The notes under the pieces are model-generated. The model saw only the letters and a program-made list of their open reading frames with translations. It was not told the DNA's origin and made no database searches. The translations under genes were made by a program, and so were the position numbers. Shown one piece after another: positions 24,961 to 34,963 of a DNA stretch of 64,000 nucleotides. This DNA is from Hippopus hippopus (taxonomy: Eukaryota > Mollusca > Bivalvia > Cardiida > Cardiidae): positions 21,337,239-21,401,238 of the forward strand of contig OX328108.1 in assembly GCA_946811185.2 (NCBI GenBank), given 5' to 3'. The first letter of the stretch is position 1. Each line of letters starts with the position of its first letter.

Positions 24961-25560
24961 CATTTTTTTTCCCCATGACACAGCAATAAATTCCAAAACC
25001 CTGACAATATGCGCTAGGTCACATGATCTGTGAAAATTTCATCCAAATCCGTTGAGATATGTCAAGTAATTAAAGAGATATTGGTGAAAAATGAAATATA
25101 ACATGAAGCCCCCTTTTTCCATGATGCAACTATAAATCGCAAAACCTTGACAATCTGCACTAGGTCACATGATGAGAAACATTCTATGAACATTTTATCC
25201 AAATCCGTCAAGAAATGTGGGAGGAGTTGCGTTCACAAGAAACAGACTTTTGTAAGGATGGACACAGTTTAAATTTGACATGAAGCCCCCTTTTTCCATG
25301 ACACAGTAATAAATTCCAAAACCCTGACAATATGCGCTAGGTCACATGATCTGTGAAAATTTCATCCAAATCAGTTGAGATATGTCCAGTATTAATTAAA
25401 GAGATATTGGTGAAAAATGAAATACAACATGAAGCCCCCTTTTTCCATGATGCAGCTATGAATTGCAAAACCTTGACAATATGCGCTAGGTCACATGATG
25501 AGAAACATCCTGTGAAAATTTTACCCAAATCCGTCAAGAAATGTGGGAGAAGTGCTGCTG
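24961..25560 (+). repeat. Two-level tandem repeat (A-B-A-B, period about 320 bp)
   Basis: Monomers A (from 24961 and 25280) and B (from 25104 and 25430) share TGAAGCCCCCTTTTTCCATG and GCTAGGTCACATGAT. A1 is closer to A2 and B1 to B2 than A is to B, so the dimer was the amplified unit. Upstream, 24690-24720 has a GAAACAAGAGTGTCGTC start typical of tandem-core elements. Confidence 0.7.
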
Positions 25561-26689
25561 CTCCTCAATTTTATATAGATCAGACACATTTTACCTGGAA
25601 ACTGAAGTGGCATCACTCTCCGGAAGTGTAGGAGAGATTAGAAAGCCTTGGAAAATTTTTGCATAGCGGCTCCTAGCCTAGGCAGTTTCAGGTTTTTCTC
25701 TAAGACCAGGTAGGGTAAATCAAGCTGAGTGAAGGGGGGGGGGAGAGCGAGAACAAGGCAAGTTTGGGTAGATTTATATTTTCCGAAAGAAATTATTGTT
25801 GCCTCATTGTAACAAAGATAGAAAAAAAAATATGAAAATACCTGTCTAATATGAAGACCTATCGACGCTTGATACAAATCTAAACTTCTACCGTTGCCGT
25901 CGTCTAGTTTAGACCACAGTCCGTCCTGTCAGATAAGTTGCAAGAGAAACGTCCATTAAAATTTTTCGAATGTTATATCTGCATTGAACACCTTAATTGT
26001 TCGTAGTTCTGGAGCATGCTAGCACTTTTGCCGAATGATGTTTAACAGAACTTGTTCAATCTGAAATCTAGCAAACCGAAAGTAGCGACAATGCACTACA
26101 AAACTGGAAATGCGGTGATGACAACAGAGATGACGGGATCCTGTCTATATTTTACGCGAAGAAAAGCGAAAATCACAAGTAAAAGTTCGTTACACAGTCT
26201 TTATAGTACCGCAGTATTTCGGGCGTGATGTGTTGTAGAAGATAAAACTGGTACCCGTTTGTCTTTTGTAACCGTGCGATAGGATACGAACGTTCGATAA
26301 ACAGAAGTTCCTGTGTGGAGTTAGCGAAAAAGCCCGATCTCTCCGCCTGCTTGTATGTATTTTTAGAAATGGAAAACCCACGTTATTGCGTTTGACAATT
26401 TGTGTTTAAGGTCGGTTCAATATACTCCGATACACGGTAGCTTTTGTACAGGCGTAGGAGTTTTCATGCATAATTATGTATGTAGTAGTACATGATTGAA
26501 CACCTATAATATAATGCGCAATATTTGCCGAAACAGGCGTCCTGTGACACAGTATGATAAAAGGCTGATTTTTTTTTTTTTATCGGAAGACAAAAAAAAA
26601 AAATTAGGGTCGGGGCAAAATCTCCAGGTAGGGTCGGGTTACCCGAAACAAACAATTTTTTTTTTTACGCCTTGTCAATATGGTAGTGC

Positions 26690-27404
26690 TATTCTTCAGC
26701 TTAATCTCTTTATCTGAATCTGGATCTACTAGTGGATATTTATCACACCAAGTATCCTTTCACGATGTTGGAAACTTAGATGGACCAGAAAGCCATTTGC
26801 TAGAGCTCAAACTTTCAGCTGATAGTCCTTGAGTCCCAGGATCTGCAGGATTGTCTAAGGTATTAACATACACCCACTGATAAGGTTTCGTGACTTTTCT
26901 TATTTTTTCTACTCTGTTGCTGACATATGTGTAAAATCTTTTAGTGTCATTGTTTATGTAGCCCAATACAACCTTGCTATCAGTATGGAAGGTTACACTA
27001 TTGAAATTCAAATCTAATTCATCAATCAATATCTGGAATATTTCTACAGCCAATACAGCAGAACACAATTCAAGACGGGGAATGGTGTTGCCATGCTTAG
27101 GGGCAATTCTAGTTTTTCCGAAAATGAAACCCATATACTGAGACTGGTTATCTGTCTTCACATGCATGTAAGCCACTGCAGCAATTGCCTTTTGTGAAGC
27201 ATCACAGTAGATGTGCAAATCTTTCTTTACACATTTGTCAAGGGATTTAGGGACAACTGGTCGAGGTATGGCTAATGACTCAAGCTTAGAAAGTGATTCT
27301 TTCCATTTCTTCAATGTACGATGCTTGGTTGGCTCCAGGGGGTCATCCCAATCCTTTCCATCTAAAATAAGGTCTTGAAGGAGTAATCTCCCTTCTATTA
27401 ACAC
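26690..27404 (-). pseudogene. BEL RNase H portion of pol
   Basis: Removes the RNA strand during cDNA synthesis. Visible motifs are HIYCDASQKAIAAVAYM, ELCSAVLAVEIF and FHTDSKVVLGYINN, which supply the acidic residues. The end (SKWLSGPSKF) is the usual junction toward integrase. It is open from 27404 and continues past the in-frame end at 26760 in a neighbouring frame toward the insertion at 26683. A TGA at 27462-27464, one C-to-T change from an arginine codon, separates it from the RT part. Confidence 0.85.
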
Positions 27405-27490
27405 AGGGGAAGCAAAGCCAAGGGGGTCATAAACACTGTTGATTATGGAAAGTGCAGCTCTTCAGGTAAAGGGTTTCTCTTCTTTGGCTA

Positions 27491-28411
27491 CTATGAAGGT
27501 AAAAACATCTTCTCTAATAGACCAAACCAGGCCAAGACTTCTCTGTACGGGCTATTCTCTGATGATAGGTCAACAACCTTCAGTTCTTTAGAAAGTTCGT
27601 CTGCTGGAAAACTTTCCATGACTTTCTGGCTATTAGAAGCAATCTTGTGGAGAACTAAATTTCCACCATCCTTCAAGGCCCTCTGTGTTCTCTTCATAAG
27701 GTCTATTGCAACACACTCATTTGGCACAGATTTCAATCCGTCATCAACATAAAAATTTCTGGAAATAAATTCCTTAACATCATTCCCATATATGATACCC
27801 ATTTCCGTGGCTATTCGACGAAGTCCGTATGTCGCAACACCAGGAGACGATGTATTTCCGAAAACATGTACGGTCATCTGATACTCAATCAAGTCTTTGG
27901 TTTGATCATTGTCTCTAAACCAGAAGAACCTTAAATAGTTTCTGTCTTTTTCATCTACATTAAAGGAATAGAACATTTGTTGTACATCGGCCATGATTGC
28001 AACTTGTTCTTTGCGAAATCTCAACAAAACACCCAGAAGACTATTCAACATATCTGGACCCGACAACAAAACATCATTCAGGGATACTCCATTGAATTTG
28101 GCACTGGAATCAAAAACACAACATATCTGAACGGGTTTCTTAGGATGATACACTCCGAAGACTGGTAGGTACCAGCATTCATCTTCACTATCCAACATGG
28201 GGGCTACTTCTGCGTGACCATTGTCAATGAGGCCCTGCATGAACTCATGAAAGTGAACAGCTTTTGAGGAATTTTTATGCAAATTTCTCACTAATGTTTT
28301 GGTTCTACGAAGTACATGTTCCCTATTATTCGGAAGTCTCTGACTGGGTACACGGAAAGGTAAGGGTGAAAACCATTTTCCATTTGAACTCCTTTTGAAA
28401 TTTACGTCCAT
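27491..28411 (-). pseudogene. BEL reverse transcriptase portion of pol
   Basis: 307-codon open stretch. Motifs: WYLPVFGVYHPKKP, VFDSSAKFNGVSLND, IMADVQQMFYSF, LRFFWF, HVFGNTSSPGVA and the catalytic NFYVDDGLKS. Near its 3' end the sequence shifts frame: the open frame runs out as REVLAWFGLL, while the neighbouring frame gives the expected LGLVWS segment. Another shift separates it from the protease part at about 28405. Confidence 0.88.
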
Positions 28412-29034
28412 GTGTAAAATGAAATTTCTATCTTCAAAGGTGGGGCTGGTTTGTCATCATTTTTTGTTCTGACAAAGATTGTCGAGCCTATGTTGTCAGA
28501 ACCCTCTACGATATCATGTGCTTCAAAGGGGGGTGACTCTTGCACTACCACTTCTTTAACATTAACTCTACTTGTACATGGTTCAAAATGACTCGGCCTA
28601 TCATTCTGAATTAAGTAAGTCCTGTTCACAGTAAGCTGAGGTTTGTGCAATTGTCCATGACAGGTTTCACCAATGATTACCCAACCAAACTTAGTTTTCT
28701 GAGCATATGGACTGCCTGGAGGGCCAATTATTTGGTCAAGAATGTGAAAGGCTTCAGTGTAGTCTCTTCCAATCAAAATTGAAATTTCTGCATGATTATC
28801 TAAGGGATGAATGTAACTCTTAATGCGTCTCAAATGCTTGTGACCATCCACTACGTCAGGTATGGGTATTTCATTGTGTGAATTTGGGATATTATTACAT
28901 TCAATGACAGATGGCAATTTCAGTTGTACATTTTCATCCAAAGATTTAATGAGCAAGTTTGTGGCTTTCCTACCAGAATGACTTTCAGTACCTGAGCAAG
29001 TTGAAAGTGAAAACTGAATCTCTTGTGAGGTCAA
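28402..29034 (-). pseudogene. BEL protease C-terminal part and linker
   Basis: Contains ISILIGRDYTEAFHILDQI and GPPGSPYAQKTKFGWVIIG, typical of the region between protease and RT in BEL/Pao. The active-site half (AILDEQS) is at the end of the upstream gag frame. The reading frame changes between them near 29040-29080, apparently with a few residues lost. Confidence 0.8.
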
Positions 29035-29036
29035 AT

Positions 29037-30812
29037 CTAGCTCCCTAAAAAGATCAGACTCTGTTCATCAAGTATTGCATAAACTTTTTTCTGTCTACTA
29101 CCATTGACTAAGAGCACCGGCAATATCTTGGCACATGACCTACCAGTGGTACCACATACCCTAGTGCACTTATTTACAGTCCCATTTGATTGCTGCCCAC
29201 CATGCGACTGATGCAACTGATTCTCTGATTTGTGTAAGGCAGTGGCATGTTGCTTACTCGAACAAATTTCACAACTAATACTTTTCTTACAATTTTTTGC
29301 TCTATGATCAAAGGAATCACAACAATGGTAGCAAATACCCTTTTCCTTAAGAAATGACTTGCGTTCTGTCACCGGTTTCTGACGGAACGCTCGACAGCTA
29401 TTTAAGGAATGGTCAGTGTTATGTAGGGGGCACTTGATGCTTGCATTTTGGTCAACATCTGTTTTTTGGCTTACAATATTTTGCTGTTTATCGTTGTTAG
29501 ATGGCCTTGAACTTTCATTCTGATCAAGCTCGAAACAGAGACCAGGGTCATTTCGAATTTTGCATATTTCTCTTGCAAACTGATAATATAGGGAAAATGA
29601 AGGGTAAGTAACTTTATACTTAAGTTTGTAAGTCCCTACTGTGTTTACCCATTTTTCTTGAACTTTCGGGGGCAATTTTCTAACCAATGAAACTAACCCG
29701 GCTGAAGTGTCATAACCTGCAAACAAGGGAGAGTGCTTGGGATCTTCCTTTAAAGACTCAATTTCAAGCAATATGTCTAAGAAATCGTACCATCTCTCTT
29801 TATCTTTCTCTACTAATCTGGGAAAAAACTTAATTTTATCCCTGACAGAAGATTCAACCATTTCTGGGGCGTCAAATCTCTCATTCAATCTCTCCCATAT
29901 TAGTGCTTTGTCCCGTTGCATATTGTTGTCATTTGACAAGCGTATGCTCTCAATAAAGCGTTTCGACTGAGCGCCTGCATATTTCAACAAAAGGTCGATT
30001 TCTTCCTCAGGTTGTATCTCAAATTCCTTTACAACACTCTTAAAGGTTCTACGCCATAGGCTATATGCTTGTCTTTCCCCGTTAAATATGGTCAATCTAT
30101 TAATCAGTAATTCTTTCTTCAAAAGATACTGAGTCATTGAAAAATGAGGCTCATATTGCAGCGCATTGTGGGATTTGATTGGGGATTTTTCTTTTTTTAT
30201 GTTAATTGAAGGGTTATAATAACACTGATTTGTTTTATCACACAAAGAATTTCTGTGATTTGTTGTATGGATCTCATCTTGGATATCTTCTTTTCTGTGA
30301 GTGTCTTCTTCTGTCTGAACCACTGTCTGGATCCCATCTTTTTTAATATGTTGTTCTTCAGAGCAAGTGTCTTTTTCTGTGTGAATATTTGACCGGACTT
30401 GGTCTGTTTTTTCATCTGTGCGAATGTCTTCTTCTGGTTGAATGTCTTTCTCTGTCTGAATGCTACAATGTTCATTCACATATTCTGCAACCCGTTGCTC
30501 TGTACTTATTTTCTCTTCTGGGACTGACAGTACTGCTTCATTTAATGACTCTTCCAATACACTAACTTCGGCTTCAAACGCTTCTGCCTCAGCTTCTACA
30601 GCAAGAAGTTGCATGTCTGCATCTATCTGTGCTCTGTTCGCCTCTATCCTAGCTTTGTCTTTGAGAAGTGCCGATTGTTTCAAGGCATACTGCACTTTTA
30701 TACGAGCTGCTTGTGCCTTCGCTTTCTTCAAGGCAATCACCGTACTAATGTTCATTTTTGTTGAACTGTGAGAGGATGTCTCGGATTGTGTTTCTTTGTC
30801 AGCCATGCTCAT
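29037..30812 (-). CDS. BEL Gag and start of protease
   Basis: 591 codons from ATG 30812. Residues 20-110 form a helical A/E/K-rich segment, probably a coiled coil. Residues 115-200 are repeats of IQTEKDI/IHTEKDT type, a coding minisatellite (30210-30480). Residues 230-430 are the DUF1759-type Gag core (IFNGERQAYSLWRRTF...). Zinc knuckles follow: CYHCCDSFDHRAKNC and CEICSSKQHATALH. The end KVYAILDEQS is the protease active site (D of LDEQS), after which a frame break gives LIFLGS and stop. Only 10 bases separate the 5' LTR from the ATG. Confidence 0.88.
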   Translation of the reverse strand: MSMADKETQSETSSHSSTKMNISTVIALKKAKAQAARIKVQYALKQSALLKDKARIEANRAQIDADMQLLAVEAEAEAFEAEVSVLEESLNEAVLSVPEEKISTEQRVAEYVNEHCSIQTEKDIQPEEDIRTDEKTDQVRSNIHTEKDTCSEEQHIKKDGIQTVVQTEEDTHRKEDIQDEIHTTNHRNSLCDKTNQCYYNPSINIKKEKSPIKSHNALQYEPHFSMTQYLLKKELLINRLTIFNGERQAYSLWRRTFKSVVKEFEIQPEEEIDLLLKYAGAQSKRFIESIRLSNDNNMQRDKALIWERLNERFDAPEMVESSVRDKIKFFPRLVEKDKERWYDFLDILLEIESLKEDPKHSPLFAGYDTSAGLVSLVRKLPPKVQEKWVNTVGTYKLKYKVTYPSFSLYYQFAREICKIRNDPGLCFELDQNESSRPSNNDKQQNIVSQKTDVDQNASIKCPLHNTDHSLNSCRAFRQKPVTERKSFLKEKGICYHCCDSFDHRAKNCKKSISCEICSSKQHATALHKSENQLHQSHGGQQSNGTVNKCTRVCGTTGRSCAKILPVLLVNGSRQKKVYAILDEQSLIFLGS

Positions 30813-30822
30813 GGTCTTTTAC

Positions 30823-31393
30823 TGTACTGTCTCATCCTTCATCAGCATAAGAACTACAGTAAGTTTAACCATTTACTGCGATTCTTTCACAGAAAACACT
30901 GTTTTGTCGTGTGTGCGTGTGGTAAAACTGAAAATACATACAAACGAACCTTAAGTACATAAACCTAGCCATTATGAAATATTTATCATGAATTTCCCAA
31001 ATATAAACATTCCCTAACTTATTAAACCAATACATCTAAGAATATGGCTTATATCTATCTTAATTCTTAATAGAAACTTCCTAGAACCAATATTTTGCAT
31101 ACAAGGTACGAATGCACTTGGGACAAAACGACTAAACAAGAACTTGTAACACCAATATTACTAATAAATGGCTGCATTGTGAAAGGAACATGATAGAAAT
31201 AAAATTATACAATGTTTTCAGATCATATTACTCAGTAAATACTTACGACCATGGTGTTATGGCGAGGAGACAAGACTTTTTCTTTTACTTTCACTCGACA
31301 TGTGGGTAATGGTGGTCAGGAAATTCACGAAACACAAGGGATAGTTTTGCGAATTACCCGAACGTCAAAACTTAATTCTCAGGGGACAGTACA
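30823..31393 (-). repeat. BEL 5' LTR
   Basis: 571 bp, equal in length to the other LTR. As the upstream LTR of a minus-strand element it should carry the promoter. The boundary is exact: TGTACTGTC at 30823 and GACAGTACA at 31385-31393. Confidence 0.95.
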
Positions 31394-31398
31394 CATTT

Positions 31399-33796
31399 GG
31401 AAATTTTCTTGACAGCGATTTTTATATACTGAGAAAAATGTCCCACTAAATCTGTCCTGTCCGTAGACCACCCTGTTTTCTAGGATAAATATCTAAAACC
31501 AATATAATCATTTTATCCTGAATAGACCTCTGTCTACTGATCAAATCTATGCAAGAGGTTTTGAATTTACAATGCTTTCCAACAATTCACAGCTCAAAAA
31601 GTACCAAATGTCTTGTCCGTAGAAAGATGTCTTGTCCGTAGATCTCTAATCTTTGTTATAAATATCAATATTAATTCATAATTTGACATGTTAACATTTA
31701 TTTCTGACTTGAATTTTAATTGTTACGATGTCAGTATACCATAAAAACTTCATTTAAATTTCAATTTAATGTACAACTTGATTTTATCCTTTATATACGA
31801 GAGACGCGAGAGAGCGTCGAAAAATACTACCCCTGAAATCCCAGTGCAGCGAATACGCGTTGTAAATTACCTGGCTTGTAATCCGAGTGACGCTATGCCG
31901 TGCTGTGTTTTCCACTCTAGGAAATCCCAGTGACGCATTTTGGTAGGTTCTAGAAGACCGATGTTAAAAAGAGGCCGATTGGTTCAAACCTACCCAAAAT
32001 GCAACAAATCTGAAATCATTATCCAATCAAATAATGTTTCTCATTTCTTTGGTGTGTAAAGCTACTATTTTTAGCTCAAATCAAAAGAATGCGAGGTATT
32101 TTCCGACCTTTATTACACGGCATGTGTTCAGAGAATTTCGAAAACAATGGCGAGTTATGATAGTTGAAGTTACAGCGAATTCGAGGGGTTTTTGCACAGA
32201 GATCGACTTTCTATCGGTGGATAATATGTTTGAATAACTAAATATTGTTTTGATATTGATATTAGCCCATATTTGACAAAAGAAATCAGACAATGATGAG
32301 TAGGAGAATGAGATCGACGCGGCCGTGTCGAGTTCAACCGTCGGAGGTTCAAAGCGAAAGTAATTCTTTTCTGGTGACCGTTTATGCAAAGGTTTTTAAC
32401 TCGGAACAGCAGAGAACAAGAGAAAAAATGACAAATTTTTTCTGCAATCCTTTCAAAATCATCTGATGCAATATAATGTCCCAGAGACCAACAATTGCGC
32501 TGTGAGAATGAACTCTGAAAAGGCTGACCATATTTAGCACCCAACAACTCTGGTAGAAATACATGCACTTGTGGGAGAGTTATTTTATTTTTCATGCAGA
32601 TACTTAAATTCCCCTTGCATGAAAAAATAATAAAAACAATATTGAATGTGTGTCAGGAACAATTATACTTTGAAACATGCTACAGAGTGTCAATAGTGAA
32701 AAACAGAATCCACCTGTGGATCTCTATGTCAGAAGGAATTTGTACAGAATATTTGTACATAATCATTGCTTTTTTGACTGGAAACACCTTTGGATTAAAA
32801 AAGATTGAAAGTCTGTAAGTACTAAACTTTAGTTACTTTGTCAAATCATCAAAAAGCTTTGAAAAACAGTGTAATGTGAAGCTGTGTCACTTTTACTTTG
32901 GCAGCCTGTTGGAAGCCATTTTGAGGCTAGTATTCTACCTGACAATCAGCCTGCGTTGCCTATCAGTGAATACTGGGCAGTGCTTAGTGTACATAACTTG
33001 TGTAGTATATAAAGGGTTAAAACGTTTTAACATTGAAAAAAAGAAAAATATTTGAATCATACTTTGGAAATTTTTGATATACCATATGAAATGGGCACAT
33101 TCATCTTTTTATATTCACTGGGGTTCAGTGAAAAACAAACAAGTAAAGCAGAGTATTTCTTTTGGTTTTGGTTAATGGATTGCGTATTTGAATTCTCAAA
33201 AGAAATGATCTACGGACAGGACAAACGCAAGTATGTGAATGAGTAAGTGAGCTCGCTGTGAGTAAAAGTCTATCACGTCCGAAACAGTAATGAGATTCTT
33301 CATATTCTCATCCACACGATTGGACTGTGGCGACAATTCAAGACATACATGAATACACCATCGGATGTAGCTTCTGCACTTTCGTTTCAACATAAGCCAT
33401 CCAATGTGTATACTACGCGTTGCAAACTACTCTCTTTATCTCTAATTGTCCACGTCTCTGTCTGTCTGCCGGTCTGTCTGTCTCTTCCCCCCCCCCCCTA
33501 TTTTTACTATTGCACAATTGTTCTTTTTTACTCTTACACTGTGTTACAACGAAAATATTGTATAACCTCTGTATTTTTTTATTATATCTAAAATGTTTGT
33601 ATATCAGAATTAATCTCTGTAAAGAGGAAATAAAAAGAATAATAATAATAATGCCTTTCAGTTTATTGAATGGTTAAAATGGAAAAGGCATTTCCATACA
33701 ATAAAATTTAAGAAATGTTTTTGACTGTTAAGATGTCTTGTCTGTAGATGACTTAAATTACAAGTCAGTCAAATGAGATTACAATTAATCATGACT
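31399..33796. other. Tigger-1 intron, middle part; no gene seen
   Basis: No coding region with a recognisable domain, although frames of 60-140 codons overlap on both strands at 32080-32600. A more CpG-rich patch lies at 31795-32350. Copies of TGTCYTGTCCGTAGA occur here (31453, 31609, 31628, and inverted at 33209). Confidence 0.45.
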
Positions 33797-34651
33797 TTAA
33801 CCCTTTCCTAAACAATGTCTTGTACTGACAACCCTATCAGGGAAAAGTTTGGTCAACATTATAGATCTGTTCAATTGGAAAAAGACAGTTAACATCTAAT
33901 GATGCGATCGACGGAATGCAATGGTGATAGATAGTTGACATTCGGCATAGTCGGTTGATCATCATACGGCAAACGTCGGTTGATCTGGTGATCAAGTTAG
34001 ATGTACATACGGAATCGGCCGAGTTGTGACGAATGAGATAATTGAGTGTTGTCCATTACCTTTCAACTTTCCGATGAATTTTTCAATCGATCTTTTGAGT
34101 AAAAACAATTAATTAAGAACAATGTTCCATGAAAATCATATCTCCTTTTTACCTTTACTGGACTATATCTCGTACATTGTACATGTGCTTGATATTATCA
34201 GATAAACAAATTCCAAAATGAAGAAATTTCTGGGGACTGAAAGGAAAGCTCCAGATCACCCTAGTGATCAGACTTGTGTGAAAGTGGAATTTAGAATAAA
34301 AAAAAACTGGAAGAAAAAATAGAGACAAGTGGTTTCAAATTGGGAAGACTTTTATTGGATTTAGAAATTGGATGCTTATGGCCAAGTGAAAGCTATATGT
34401 ACATCTACTGCAGTACATGTACTTGGTGTTTGAATACAAATTTATATTTGTAAATCAAAATTTACAGTTTATAGATGTTTATTACTTGTGTATGAAAATT
34501 CATCCTGACTGTATGGAATCCAACTTCTGCAGGCTGGAATCCAACTTTTCAGTTCGGAATCCAATTTTTTCCTGAGTTGGATTCCTGGAATCCAACTTTC
34601 AAAATCCTAGTGAGAACACTGGTATAATTTTGTTGTTTGGGAAAGGGTTAA
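33797..34651. mobile_element. Longer element with the MITE-type TTAA ends (855 bp)
   Basis: Left end TTAACCCTTTCCTAAACAA and right end TTGTTTGGGAAAGGGTTAA are inverted repeats with the same outer sequence as the palindromic MITEs. The interior differs: four copies of a GGAATCCAACTTT motif, one inverted, lie at 34513-34605. It may be a larger relative of the MITE family or a chimera. Confidence 0.5.
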
Positions 34652-34767
34652 TGGACTGAATATACAGGTTGATGGAATGTGCATTGAAATTTATAAGACA
34701 AACAATGTTACATGTTTGCAATTGATATTTACTCACACTGGGCTTATTGATTTGATTTCCATTCATA

Positions 34768-34963
34768 TCAACCCTTTAACAGACAACAAAATTTTAGACT
34801 GGTCCAACTTGAAAGCCATTGCAAACAACAAAATAAATGTAACTTAAATCGAGGGAAAAGGAGAAAATGCTGGTTAGCAACATTTTCTTCTTTTCCCTCA
34901 ATGTTTTCAAAAGCTTTCCACCTTAGGGTTATGAAAACCCGTCACTGTTTTGGAAAGGGTTTG
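34768..34963. repeat. TTAA-type palindromic MITE, copy G
   Basis: TCAACCCTTTAACAGACAAC start and TTTTGGAAAGGGTTTGA end. The core TCGAGGGAAAAGGAGAAAAT...TTAGCAACATTTTCTTCTTTTCCCTC is well kept. Confidence 0.7.

Larger units (their letters stand above)
23838..26683. mobile_element. Unclassified TIR element inserted in BEL pol (2846 bp)
   Basis: Both ends start with CC. Slightly further in, they share TAAAAAAAAAAATAGTTTGT (left) and TAAAAAAAAAAATTGTTTGT (right, read inward), then (A/C)GGGTAAC and GGTAGGGT motifs. The terminal 10-15 bp are diverged. Superfamilies with 6-bp TSDs include IS3EU and Dada, but no transposase remains, so the class is open. It contains palindromic MITE sequence (23990-24413) and a tandem repeat (24961-25560). 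Confidence 0.6.
23832..26689. repeat. 6-bp TSD of the nested element
   Basis: TAGTGC occurs at 23832-23837 and 26684-26689, flanking the 2846-bp insertion. The arithmetic (2846 + 6 = 2852 bp) fits the observed frame relation of the two BEL pol halves. Confidence 0.7.
21244..31393 (-). mobile_element. BEL/Pao LTR retrotransposon (10,150 bp, with a nested 2.85-kb element)
   Basis: Two 571-bp LTRs (21244-21814 and 30823-31393) bracket gag, aspartic protease, reverse transcriptase, RNase H and integrase, in that order on the minus strand. The domain order and the LDEQS-type protease and FYVDD motifs are those of BEL/Pao. The LTRs differ at 7 of 571 positions (about 1.2%). Despite this the coding region has at least three frame breaks, one stop codon and a large insertion, so this copy is defective. 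It lies in the intron of the Tigger-1 transposase. Confidence 0.92.
21239..31398. repeat. 5-bp TSD of the BEL element
   Basis: CATTT at 21239-21243 and at 31394-31398 abuts the outer LTR ends exactly. A 4-6 bp TSD is normal for BEL/Pao integrases. Confidence 0.85.

Noticed and set aside
23832..26689. CACTA (EnSpm) identity for the nested element, because CACTA occurs at its border
   Set aside because: The CACTA/TAGTG strings point outward and belong to the duplicated host hexamer; CACTA elements have them as inward-facing termini and a 3-bp TSD.
32081..32595. Overlapping frames on both strands, up to 141 codons
   Set aside because: Three frames overlap, none has a motif, and the longest lacks a plausible start context.
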